NCBI RefSeq assembly: GCF_000699445.3
Contig: NC_067197.1
Coordinates: 27,821,809-27,885,808, forward strand
Direction of reading: 5' to 3'
Source of the DNA: Schistosoma haematobium
Lineage: Eukaryota; Platyhelminthes; Trematoda; Strigeidida; Schistosomatidae
Length of the DNA: 64,000 nucleotides
A program made the position numbers and the translations under genes. Positions 10,501-22,161 of this stretch are shown one piece after another (positions within the stretch are counted from its first letter, which is position 1; the number at the start of each line of letters is the position of its first letter). The notes under the pieces were generated by a model. It was not told the DNA's origin and did no database searches. It saw only the letters and a program-made list of their open reading frames with translations.

Positions 10501-12129
10501 ATACCTATCACCACTTGAGGGAACGAATATAGGACTGAGGTGACGATACCTCTAGACATAATGTCCAGAGAAAAACTGAGTAAATAACATGATGCATCAG
10601 AGATCAATGGAAAATGGGAAGCTACAAAGACTGGGCTATATTAACCTGATTATTCGCGTAGCCGAAATTATTACCATTACGGGGTTGTCTGAATTAGTTT
10701 ACTGAATTATAAATACGCACGGAATGTTTGTGCCACTATTCAGACATCAGGGAGTATGTTTCTTAAGCAGCTTTTGTATTCTCCTTCCCTATAATAATTA
10801 TTTTTATTACTATTATTATTGTCAACTGTAATGACTTCGATCTCATTGTTGAGGTCTGACATGATAAACCCTTGTTGAAATAAAGGCCGTTTTGGGTGAA
10901 CATTCTGACAATGCCTGTGTCTGATAGTTGATTATTCCTTTGAATGGCATTCAATAATGAATATTAACCTCCGAATGCAAGTTCGTTCTGCTGACAAATC
11001 CTAAATAAGACGTAACAACTGTCCTACATTTGACTAGTAACCACTACCCAAAGAGTATTCCAAACAATTAGTTCAAAGAACTGTTACAAAAAGTAACAAT
11101 GAAACCTTTTATTAATTGCATTATCGTTCTTCATACAAATATTGAACCCAAACAACGAGAACTACAGTAAACATACTGGTCAGGTAGAAAAGCTTATATC
11201 GACTATTAGAGTTTATTTTTACGTCGACCAAATAAATTCAATATGCTATCAAAATTATTTATTATCATACGATGTTGTACTGTAGTTTATACTCGCAATT
11301 GATCGTAGCTTGATTTTCAAACACATAAGAAGTTAGCTTAAAATAGTCAGAGGTAATCAGAGGTTATCTGCCGATAGATGCACGTTTGTGTGCCGGTGGA
11401 ATTTGATTTATTTTGATATACAAAGTATTGTTTTGAACTGTATTTCTTGAAGGGTTGTTAGTGGTTTAGAGATTAGTTAGGAACTAAACAGATTTTAAGA
11501 TTGATGATTTATGCGGACTTATTCGAAGTGAAGATTCCAATCATGGGATAATATCTGGAGAATGATTGGAAACTACCGATCACTGAATAGCTGTCATTTT
11601 GGTCAGGTAATCTTAGTTCGCACCCAGTACTCACCTAGTTGTCAAACCTAGGACAGCCAGCTTTCGGAATAAGTACATTTCCATATAAATATTTAAGATT
11701 TCAACAGTTTGTCTCGAAACTTGTCACGTATTGTTGGCGAGCTCTTGAAAGGGACTATCCCTTCTCTTTATGGACTTCAACCACTCCCTCTCCTAAGCAT
11801 GTTTACCTAAGTGTTACTGAGTACGGAAAAATCATAGCAAGAAAACTGCTTCGAACTCCGCTCGTTAAGTGTGTTTAAAGCCTAACCAGGCACTCGGTCG
11901 AGCATGAAGATAGTCACCCTGATGTTGCCCGACATGGTCTGTAGTAAACTGTTAAGGGTGTCCGTCGAATAAAATTGGGAAGACTTTGGCTAATTTGAAA
12001 TAAAGATTAACTGGTTCTGACAGATTAACAGCATGAGCTCTTATGGACAGTAGCCTAGTCTTAAAATTTAGATCGTCTCAGTTTCGGGAAAAGTATAGAA
12101 AATCACTCACGACAATTAGATACGAACCG
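10501..12129. other. Left-arm non-coding stretch
   Basis: No supported gene. The reading frame at 11639-11878 (and its mirror at 24461-24700, which differs by one Pro/Ser change) has no recognisable family features. A GTAATAATAAT-type short A/T repeat lies near 10.79-10.83 kb. Confidence 0.4.
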
Positions 12130-12480
12130 CTCATTAATTGCCTATTATATTAGCTCCAACTGCCATCTGACATTTAGTAGGAGCCTAGATACAACAAATA
12201 CTGGGTAATCAAGCGGGTTTCAGACCTGCTCACAGATGTATCGAAGAAATATTTACTCTTCAACAGGTTCCTAGGACACAGACATACCTACCGACCCCGA
12301 CCCCCAAGTCTGGAGTTTTGCCAAAGATGAGAATACAAACATCCTCAAGTAGTATGGTTGAAACATGTCCTATGTGCCTAGATTGTAAAAAAGCTAGCCG
12401 CCGAGAGGTCAAGATATAGCTCCAACCAAATAAGTCACTGATTGTCAGACAGCCGTGTCATTAAGCTCTGATATGATTCA
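12130..12480 (+). mobile_element. Old LINE reverse-transcriptase relic (left arm)
   Basis: Interrupted plus-strand translation retains a pattern like the N-terminal RT motif of schistosome LINEs: an AGFRxxRxCI-like stretch, followed by an IFTL-like stretch and a TQTY-like remnant, with stops and frameshifts throughout. It is a relic only and is mirrored at about 23.86-24.21 kb. The match rests on motif memory, so the subfamily is not assigned. Confidence 0.35.
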
Positions 12481-14175
12481 AGATAGGATCAGCAATAATT
12501 TGGGCTTGGGATAATCAACTACAGTCCATCCGCCATGCTTTGAATATAAACTTATTATATACTTCCCTTTATTAGAACTAACTTCTTTCCCAACATCAGC
12601 TTTTATGTTTAGTTCTACATTAGATCTGATATTATTGTCATTCATCATTGTATTGACCTATTATATTGTGTTGATGTGGGATGTGTCAACTTTAGAATCG
12701 ACATATTCAAGCAAAACTCAGCATTAAGTTCAGTTGAACTAGTTCATTATTTTGATTCGAGTGAAATTTTCCTACAGAGGAAGCACTTCAAAATAACGGA
12801 AGTACTACTGTAGTTGTAAAGAGTCTACTAACTGAAATCCCTAGCTCAAGGAAATTAAGCGTCTACTAGGTTCACAGCATATTACTATCTCACACTGTTA
12901 TTTTTATTTACCTCAACCACTAATCTTATAGTTCCAGTTGACTTATAAGCTGATCCATGTGAAAATTACAAAGTGTTGACTCCAATAACAACATTCTTTA
13001 CTTTATTCCCCCAACAATCCTAAACTTCATAAATTAATTTGAAGTAACATGTTTATCTCAAACTTAGCTATCCTCTTTAGGACGTAAGCTCTTATTGTGG
13101 CAATACATTTTTAAAGCAAACATTGATTTCTTACAGAACGTTAGTACCCTGATTCAGCAACGTACACAATGACCAAAATTTGGAGTACCATCATTTTACT
13201 TCCAGTAGCAAAACTGCTGAATTTACGGAAATTTTCCGAAGTAGGACATTTCGGTAGCGTAACTAGGACGACACACATCAGAAGCGAGATGACGAACAAT
13301 TGGGCGACTAAGTATACCAATAAATCAAACATATCCTTGCTTATCGACAAATAACTGTACAGACACAACGCAAAACCACAAAGACAAGGTGACTACAGAA
13401 CACCAGCCTTAGTAAGCACCACCTCATGGCATATCGTAAGTTTGCTTATAATTAATACGTGTCGACGACTTCGAAAAAGCTCCAGGTGCTTGCGTCCATG
13501 TGACCAAACATGATAGTCGCTTGAAGCACGTAACCTCAGAAAACAAGGACTTAACACGTACAAAAGCTGACAACTCGCACTCAGTAAATTTACAAGAACA
13601 CCCACAGGTTAGTGAGAGATTCATTCTCCATTTCTGACTTACGAGTTCAACAAACTAACAAACAATTGGACGTGAAAAACTACATAGCCTATATTGGATC
13701 CGACCTCTTACACTTTGGCTGGTTAATCATATTCAGGGGGTACACTTAACTTGTTAACCAGTAAAATTGGTATTTATCTTTAGAAATATACATTAACCCT
13801 TATTTCGATAAAACAACAAAGTACCAAGGTACAAACAAATTTATCACAACTACATAAAAAGAAAACAATTCATTCAGATTATGCATTGATTCAATTGACA
13901 TACGACGCTATGCGCCAATAAAATGTACAAGCTCGTTGGAGCGAAGGGGAAAGTGTACAGGGAAAATGAAAGGGGTGGCCGTGAAGGCCCCTATGTACAA
14001 CTGAAGCGCAGAAGCGCAATAATAATAAGCTTTACAAAAGCTACAAGATCATACCACTGGGATTGCAAATAAACTGTTCACAAAAGGTATAATGAGGTAA
14101 TACTTGAGAAGAGTTTAGTTAAATGCTAACAATGAACTATAAAAAGACAACTTCCATATTGCAAAGTTCGAAAGA
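12481..14175. other. Region downstream of the truncated EPC copy
   Basis: Non-coding flank mirrored at 22.16-23.86 kb. It contains the mirror of the doubtful small gene described at 22709-23198 (here about 13139-13630, minus strand) and the mirror of the candidate poly(A) signal (about 13000). Confidence 0.45.
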
Positions 14176-17100
14176 TTAAGTTGGAAGCTGAAAAATCTGT
14201 GTTGGGCTCACTCCATTCGTAACATGCAGCTGAGGACCAGGAACTTTTGAATCCCTAGACCCACAGTCACGAGTTAAACAGCGTACTTTAGGTGGTGGCA
14301 AGACTGAAGGATCGGTCAGCAACATTTTATTGTCCGTCGAAGAAAGGCCGTTACCATTAGAATTACTGAAAGAAACATCAACACTATGGGACCTGGGAAA
14401 CTCAGAAGGCTGAAGTGTAACACCGTATGGCCTTGCCAGCTTTCGCCACAGGCGATGAGTTGATACCAAACTATTGCTAGGCTTCGGCACCAATATGGCC
14501 TGGGAGGTTTGACACATATTTGGATTCGTGATGGGAATCTATATATGTATGAAGCAAGCCCAAAGAAACTGTTAAGGTCTTAGCCATCATTAATGTAAAA
14601 CCAATTAATAACTTAGATCATAATTTGTCACAATATCTGATAATTTGGATAGAACAAATGAATAATCGTCAAAGCAGTTACATCGTATGACTGACTAAAA
14701 TTATACTGAGTAAACGCCATATGACAATACTTCTCAAAATCAGAAAGATAAAACCTTCAAAAAGCCAAAAATGAGTACAAATAAAAAGGCTCACCATAAC
14801 CGCGGACGATACATTAACTGATTTCTTTGGCATTAGATCGTTCTGAGGGTGCAAGGGAGAATGTTTTTCCTGAATCAACAAACCGTCATTCGGAACATCA
14901 TTTAACTCACGTCCCGCGTCCAGAGCAACTTCATCTATGGTCACATCATCCGGATGCTTCCTCGAAGTTGTTGGACAATCCGTCTTCGAGTAGAAAATGG
15001 GAGAGGAACGATGATCCGTGGAACCTTTAGATTCAATAAGTATGGGTTCGAAGGGTATTGGTGGGAAGATAGTTTCAGAAACAGGCCAGGAGAATGAAGG
15101 ACGCTCACGATGCGAACTGAAAATAGAAGTCTTTAGTCTATTAAACAAAGCAACATCTTTTGTTTGTGACTGTCGCCAGCAAAAGTTTGAGGGTATAAGA
15201 CTTGGACTAGCTGAACCACTAGATCTCAAATCCGCATCATAGGACTGGAGATAAGCAGAAAGTGGCGAGGGGCTGCAACGCGATCACATATTATTCGACC
15301 GCCACGACCAAGGCGACGCCTTATATAGCCAGTATAGGTAAGATGCTTTGTATGACACAGTCGTGGAATTGTCGCTAATGTATAGCAGGAATAAGGTGAG
15401 CGGGAAGGATGGAGACTGGAAAGTGTGGAACACTCTTCTAGCAATGACCTAAGGAAATAAACACGAATACATAAACTTTACGTGAATATGAGATAAATGA
15501 AGGATAGTTGGATACGCTAACTTATCAAGCGTTAAGTTCGGACAATTACAGTTTCTCTAATAGTCGTTAAACGAGTACAGGAACAAAATGTTTATGTCAA
15601 AAGAATTTAATACGAACGAAAACCCATACAAGTCCTGACTAGTAATTACGCCTATAGTGAAACGCCGTTTACGAAGTGATAACCAACGACTTCATTAAAA
15701 ATTAGCTCAAATTGACCATGAATAAATGCTCAAGTCAGACCAGTTTCCACGCAATTGCTGCAGCTAACTCCGCACGACAGAACGCCTCGTTCCGTATTAA
15801 CTATGTACCCTAAACTCTACCAAACTCTTGGTGGCAATCACTAGGTGATTGGTCTGCACAGTGACAAGGTACTGGCGGGGCAAGCCTCTAGAAAGGTCAC
15901 CTGCTAAATACAACAGACAATGAGCATATCACTTAGTTTACTAAAGACCGAGCCATTATCAGGAGGTCGCGTTTTACCTGGAGAGAATCATGGCAAAATC
16001 AGGAACGTCAATACGATACCGAGTGGCCTATGTGAACCAAAGCTTAGGAGTTCAGTCACTAGTGAGCACGAACTCGCGGTAACTTGTAATTCCGAGTTGA
16101 GTGACAACTACTCGAATGCTTTTAGCTAGTTATTCGTATTATCCCAACCTATGAAATTCCCTTGCTTGTGATACATAGTTCCCCTGTTTGATTCCACAAC
16201 TATCTAACAAACCCATCAGACTGAGATCATGTTCAAGCGTGTCTTGGGAGACTTTCTCTTACGTACACAGAAGTCTGGTATATTGGATACAGTAGGGGTC
16301 TATACATGCTTGTTGTAGAATAGCCATGTCCAATAACTTAAGAAAATTATTCATACAACATAAGTGGTTTAGGTGATAAATACCCGGTGGAAATCCCACT
16401 GCGAGGGACTGTGATTACTTAGAATTTTACCAGAACTACTTAAGGCAAATAAATAAGAATGGTGAATTAAAATCTTATATTAAACAATAGACCTTTCCGC
16501 ATCCATCATTAGCATTAATGCAAACACTATGTACAATAATTTGAGCAACCATTAGTCCACGATTGGAAACATTAAAAGATATATTGCGCTTTTAAAGTAT
16601 AAATCAGGAAGTTTTCATCATGTACAGACGGAATTCATGGTTAGTGGTGCTATGCAATCCCAAATTATAGACGTCCTACTTAGTCTACTTATGAAAAGCT
16701 GTAGAAAAACGGACAGTGAGTATAACTCAACAAATAGACAAAAGTTTAGTATAGAAACACAGTAGGTCCGCTGGTTAACTATATACCTTGGCTTCAAATA
16801 TCGGCAACCAGGAGTTCTAACAAAAGAGAATGGTCCACTTTGATCATCATTATCATCATCATTGTCAGAAGCCTCGTCGGAACTTGTGGAGTTTGGAAGA
16901 TTGCTGAACCTCTTGACCAGTTTGCGCTTGCGATTAGGACGTCTTTTGTTGTCCTAAAAGAAATGAAATTCTTAGGCAGGTAACTTACTTTCAAAGACTT
17001 CATAGTTACTACACCTTCATCCTCGTGATGGTTCCGCACTAAAGTTTCGGCTTCTAGGAGACTTGAGCCTTCCCAGTCGCATAGCTTACATCTAAGCTGA

Positions 17101-17429
17101 AAGCATCTGTAATCACAGTTAACAATTGCTTCCTTTGTAGCTTCACGTTTGACAAGTCGACCGAGTATCTCCCTAAGAAAATGCATTAGAATAAACGTTT
17201 TCAAACCCTAGAGAATCCATTTGTTCTCTTAAGATCAACATCCTTTCGTACGACTGCTCATCACTTTTTCGGTTTTTACGGGTTTGCATCTTTTCACTCC
17301 GTCTTCGGAACGCCACATATGGATCCGTGTTACTACCACCGTCACGTCGCTCTTGTCGAACAGCGTAAAGGAGAGGTTGCCTTGACTGAACACGCTTATT
17401 AAGCCAGTAATCATACACAGCGATAACTA
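14176..17429 (-). pseudogene. 5'-truncated mirror copy of Enhancer of polycomb (exons 4-9)
   Basis: This is the inverted copy of the gene at 18199-22161. Exons on the minus strand: partial exon 4 17429-17207, exon 5 17172-16989, exon 6 16953-16787, exon 7 15448-15280, exon 8 15244-14795, exon 9 14538-14176. All frames are open and encode the same residues as the complete gene from about residue 170 to the end; the micro-introns are also preserved. Exons 1-3 and the first ~50 nt of exon 4 are missing, so the N-terminal EPcA region is incomplete. Upstream on the minus strand is spacer sequence, where a TTTCATCAG resembling a splice acceptor abuts the breakpoint. A chimeric transcript from the spacer is possible but not shown. 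Confidence 0.9.
15449..16786 (-). other. Long intron between exons 6 and 7 (truncated EPC copy)
   Basis: A 1338-bp intron, mirror of 19549-20887, with donor and acceptor preserved. The 69-residue frame inside (15920-16129, mirrored at 20206-20415) runs antisense to EPC and has no recognised features; it is treated as spurious. Confidence 0.75.
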
Positions 17430-18905
17430 TGGATGGTTTTTCCTGATGAAATTTAGAAACTCATCACTCGTGAATAATAGTGATTTACATGGTTACGTTT
17501 CTTAGTTCTATATCTTATGTCTTTGCGAGCGGTTGCCAAAGTTTGTGAAGTTACCATTGATGCTATGTACTGTATGTGGAGCTTAATAATATGGTCACAA
17601 CAAAGATCAAATATCCTATTACCGGTGGTAAATATGAAGGCAATATGCATTGTAACATGTCAAAGATAGGCTACATTAGACTATGAACAAAGAAATATTA
17701 GGACAGAGCTATCGGACGAATTTTGAGGCAAAGTCTTTTTCTTTTGAATTCTAGGAACACCATAATTGCTGTGAACTACTTAATAAAGTTCTACCTCGTA
17801 GGCAAAAAACAATACTTCAGCAGACTCTTTAAAAATATATGAAAAAAATTCAGAAAGAAAAAGTTTTTAGCCATATTTCCAAGTTGCAAAATCGAAAATA
17901 TCTTTAGGACGTTACGAAGTTGTTATAATTGGCTAATAATATACGTTTTCCTCCATCTTGACGGCCATTTGCAGACGATTGAACCGCCATACTGGATTTC
18001 ACTTAAATGACCCCGCGCCATATTGGAGTGGGGCCAAAAGATTAAAATAATTAAGGTTATTGAGTTATGATGTCCTTAATATGAAATTGTAAATCAATGT
18101 ACATACTTAGTTTACAGTTTTTCTTGAGCTTTCAATAACATAGGAACTATGTTCACTAGCTATCAATGAGCTTGCTTTTCTTGTTCTTGTTTTCAGCTAT
18201 GAGCAAAGTCTCATTTCGAGCTCGACAAATAGATTTTAACAAACCCTTACCTATTCTGAAGCATGGTTCTGAATTATTTCTTGAAATCAGTGAAAATGCA
18301 CTGGTCAATCGTGGCGTTCCACAGATTCCCAGCGGGATGGAGAAAGAGGAGGAAAATGTAATAAAATTTAGGCTTTTATGTAGTAATACGATGTATGTTA
18401 TTGTCCTTATGTCTCTAATTTTCGATTGCTTACTTGATTATTAGGAGAAGTGGTTCGTGAACTAATGTCGTTTTTTAACTTTCCCCACCAGGAACATCAC
18501 TTTCTGGAGGTTATTCAGGCCCTGCAACTCCGTACAGACTCAGATGTTAAAATACCTGTCCCCGAGATAATTGACAAAGAGAATGATTATAAGAGGGTTT
18601 ACCCAGACAGCTTTAGTCTACCAAAACAGCTCTTACATATCAGAAGTAAGTTGTGCATTGACGTAACATTTTCTGTGAAGCAATCGTGTTCTCGGAAGAA
18701 GAAACAATTGAATATGATATGGATAGTGAAGATGAAGAGTGGTTCCAAAAAAGTGATCTGGGTATTACTCCTGAGAAATTTGAGTCTATGATCGACCGGC
18801 TTGAGCGTGGTTGTGGTCAAAAGGTATACATACTTCCCCTAGTTCATTGCTTATAGGTAATGAATTTGGAAGAAGCTAAGTACCTTCTTCAAGACCACCC
18901 ATCCC
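17430..18905. other. Single-copy spacer of the inverted duplication
   Basis: About 1476 bp, present once. It carries the putative EPC promoter, the EPC 5' leader and exons 1-3, plus the first 49 nt of exon 4. Similarity to the mirror strand decays within about 8 bases at each side (17429-17436 against 18899-18906). The left part (17430-17940) has no gene that can be supported; the 65-residue minus frame at 17453-17650 has no family features. Confidence 0.9.
17953..18026 (+). promoter_or_regulatory. Putative EPC promoter: three CCATNTTG-like (YY1-type) motifs
   Basis: The motifs CTCCATCTTGA (17951-17961), CCGCCATACTGG (17984-17995) and GCGCCATATTGG (18015-18026) lie in a locally GC-richer stretch about 170-250 bp upstream of the EPC start codon. 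CCGCCATNTTG is the known YY1/initiator-type consensus of many metazoan TATA-less housekeeping promoters. The promoter role is inferred from motif clustering and position. It could also fire toward the truncated copy. Confidence 0.45.
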
Positions 18906-21900
18906 TAGTTATCGCTGTGTATGATTACTGGCTTAATAAGCGTGTTCAGTCAAGGCAACCTCTCCTTTACGCTGTTCGACAAGAGCGACGTGACGGTGGT
19001 AGTAACACGGATCCATATGTGGCGTTCCGAAGACGGAGTGAAAAGATGCAAACCCGTAAAAACCGAAAAAGTGATGAGCAGTCGTACGAAAGGATGTTGA
19101 TCTTAAGAGAACAAATGGATTCTCTAGGGTTTGAAAACGTTTATTCTAATGCATTTTCTTAGGGAGATACTCGGTCGACTTGTCAAACGTGAAGCTACAA
19201 AGGAAGCAATTGTTAACTGTGATTACAGATGCTTTCAGCTTAGATGTAAGCTATGCGACTGGGAAGGCTCAAGTCTCCTAGAAGCCGAAACTTTAGTGCG
19301 GAACCATCACGAGGATGAAGGTGTAGTAACTATGAAGTCTTTGAAAGTAAGTTACCTGCCTAAGAATTTCATTTCTTTTAGGACAACAAAAGACGTCCTA
19401 ATCGCAAGCGCAAACTGGTCAAGAGGTTCAGCAATCTTCCAAACTCCACAAGTTCCGACGAGGCTTCTGACAATGATGATGATAATGATGATCAAAGTGG
19501 ACCATTCTCTTTTGTTAGAACTCCTGGTTGCCGATATTTGAAGCCAAGGTATATAGTTAACCAGCGGACCTACTGTGTTTCTATACTAAACTTTTGTCTA
19601 TTTGTTGAGTTATACTCACTGTCCGTTTTTCTACAGCTTTTCATAAGTAGACTAAGTAGGACGTCTATAATTTGGGATTGCATAGCACCACTAACCATGA
19701 ATTCCGTCTGTACATGATGAAAACTTCCTGATTTATACTTTAAAAGCGCAATATATCTTTTAATGTTTCCAATCGTGGACTAATGGTTGCTCAAATTATT
19801 GTACATAGTGTTTGCATTAATGCTAATGATGGATGCGGAAAGGTCTATTGTTTAATATAAGATTTTAATTCACCATTCTTATTTATTTGCCTTAAGTAGT
19901 TCTGGTAAAATTCTAAGTAATCACAGTCCCTCGCAGTGGGATTTCCACCGGGTATTTATCACCTAAACCACTTATGTTGTATGAATAATTTTCTTAAGTT
20001 ATTGGACATGGCTATTCTACAACAAGCATGTATAGACCCCTACTGTATCCAATATACCAGACTTCTGTGTACGTAAGAGAAAGTCTCCCAAGACACGCTT
20101 GAACATGATCTCAGTCTGATGGGTTTGTTAGATAGTTGTGGAATCAAACAGGGGAACTATGTATCACAAGCAAGGGAATTTCATAGGTTGGGATAATACG
20201 AATAACTAGCTAAAAGCATTCGAGTAGTTGTCACTCAACTCGGAATTACAAGTTACCGCGAGTTCGTGCTCACTAGTGACTGAACTCCTAAGCTTTGGTT
20301 CACATAGGCCACTCGGTATCGTATTGACGTTCCTGATTTTGCCATGATTCTCTCCAGGTAAAACGCGACCTCCTGATAATGGCTCGGTCTTTAGTAAACT
20401 AAGTGATATGCTCATTGTCTGTTGTATTTAGCAGGTGACCTTTCTAGAGGCTTGCCCCGCCAGTACCTTGTCACTCGTGCAGACCAATCACCTAGTGATT
20501 GCCACCAAGAGTTTGGTAGAGTTTAGGGTACATAGTTAATACGGAACGAGGCGTTCTGTCGTGCGGAGTTAGCTGCAGCAATTGCGTGGAAACTGGTCTG
20601 ACTTGAGCATTTATTCATGGTCAATTTGAGCTAATTTTTAATGAAGTCGTTGGTTATCACTTCGTAAACGGCGTTTCACTATAGGCGTAATTACTAGTCA
20701 GGACTTGTATGGGTTTTCGTTCGTATTAAATTCTTTTGACATAAACATTTTGTTCCTGTACTCGTTTAACGACTATTAGAGAAACTGTAATTGTCCGAAC
20801 TTAACGCTTGATAAGTTAGCGTATCCAACTATCCTTCATTTATCTCATATTCACGTAAAGTTTATGTATTCGTGTTTATTTCCTTAGGTCATTGCTAGAA
20901 GAGTGTTCCACACTTTCCAGTCTCCATCCTTCCCGCTCACCTTATTCCTGCTATACATTAGCGACAATTCCACGACTGTGTCATACAAAGCATCTTACCT
21001 ATACTGGCTATATAAGGCGTCGCCTTGGTCGTGGCGGTCGAATAATATGTGATCGCGTTGCAGCCCCTCGCCACTTTCTGCTTATCTCCAGTCCTATGAT
21101 GCGGATTTGAGATCTAGTGGTTCAGCTAGTCCAAGTCTTATACCCTCAAACTTTTGCTGGCGACAGTCACAAACAAAAGATGTTGCTTTGTTTAATAGAC
21201 TAAAGACTTCTATTTTCAGTTCGCATCGTGAGCGTCCTTCATTCTCCTGGCCTGTTTCTGAAACTATCTTCCCACCAATACCCTTCGAACCCATACTTAT
21301 TGAATCTAAAGGTTCCACGGATCATCGTTCCTCTCCCATTTTCTACTCGAAGACGGATTGTCCAACAACTTCGAGGAAGCATCCGGATGATGTGACCATA
21401 GATGAAGTTGCTCTGGACGCGGGACGTGAGTTAAATGATGTTCCGAATGACGGTTTGTTGATTCAGGAAAAACATTCTCCCTTGCACCCTCAGAACGATC
21501 TAATGCCAAAGAAATCAGTTAATGTATCGTCCGCGGTTATGGTGAGCCTTTTTTATTTGTACTCATTTTTGGCTTTTTGAAGGTTTTATCTTTCTGATTT
21601 TGAGAAGTATTGTCATATGGCGTTTACTCAGTATAATTTTAGTCAGTCATACGATGTAACTGCTTTGACGATTATTCATTTGTTCTATCCAAATTATCAG
21701 ATATTGTGACAAATTATGATCTAAGTTATTAATTGGTTTTACATTAATGATGGCTAAGACCTTAACAGTTTCTTTGGGCTTGCTTCATACATATATAGAT
21801 TCCCATCACGAATCCAAATATGTGTCAAACCTCCCAGGCCATATTGGTGCCGAAGCCTAGCAATAGTTTGGTATCAACTCATCGCCTGTGGCGAAAGCTG

Positions 21901-22161
21901 GCAAGGCCATACGGTGTTACACTTCAGCCTTCTGAGTTTCCCAGGTCCCATAGTGTTGATGTTTCTTTCAGTAATTCTAATGGTAACGGCCTTTCTTCGA
22001 CGGACAATAAAATGTTGCTGACCGATCCTTCAGTCTTGCCACCACCTAAAGTACGCTGTTTAACTCGTGACTGTGGGTCTAGGGATTCAAAAGTTCCTGG
22101 TCCTCAGCTGCATGTTACGAATGGAGTGAGCCCAACACAGATTTTTCAGCTTCCAACTTAA
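18199..22161 (+). CDS. EPC: Enhancer of polycomb homolog (EPC/EPL1), complete, 9 coding exons
   Basis: A nuclear scaffold subunit of the NuA4/TIP60 histone acetyltransferase complex; in the family the N-terminal EPcA region binds the catalytic MYST acetyltransferase and ING subunits. Coding exons: 18199-18357, 18492-18645, 18681-18823, 18857-19128, 19163-19346, 19382-19548, 20888-21056, 21092-21541, 21799-22161. All use GT-AG, all phases agree, and the total is 2061 nt (686 aa plus stop), somewhat shorter than vertebrate EPC1. Landmarks: MSKVSFRAR at the start, VPQIPSGMEKEEEN, DMDSEDE and FESMIDRLERG in exons 1-3, DPYVAFRRRSEKMQTRKNRK near residue 204, GPFSFVRTPGCRY near 345 and RRRLGRGGR near 401. 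ATG 18199 is chosen because it begins the conserved MSKxSFRAR; an upstream in-frame ATG (18166) lies in the polypyrimidine tract of an acceptor ending at 18196. That acceptor implies a 5' UTR intron or spliced-leader addition. Confidence 0.95.
19549..20887 (+). other. EPC intron 6 (1339 bp)
   Basis: Donor GTATAT at 19549 and acceptor TTCCTTAG ending at 20887. No nested gene or element is recognised. It differs from the left-arm mirror by a 1-bp insertion near 20472. Confidence 0.8.

Larger units (their letters stand above)
621..17429. repeat. Left arm of a ~30-kb inverted duplication
   Basis: This segment is the reverse complement of 18906-30810 apart from a 4.9-kb LTR-element excess, a 23-bp deletion (near 2420), a (CA)n unit, several 1-bp homopolymer indels and scattered SNPs. 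Paired coordinates sum to about 31412-31433 outside the LTR element and to 36335-36339 inside it. Predicted peptides in the two arms are identical over EPC exons 4-9. The inner boundary falls inside EPC exon 4. The outer match ends exactly where the left arm enters the internal part of a Gypsy element, so the arm likely extends past the window edge. Confidence 0.95.

Noticed and set aside
11639..11878. 79-residue frame mirrored at 24461-24700
   Set aside because: One change between arms is a Pro/Ser replacement; no family features or splice context. Preservation is explained by arm identity.
15920..16129. 69-residue frame inside the long EPC intron (and mirror)
   Set aside because: Runs opposite to EPC, has no recognisable features, and is preserved only because both arms are nearly identical.
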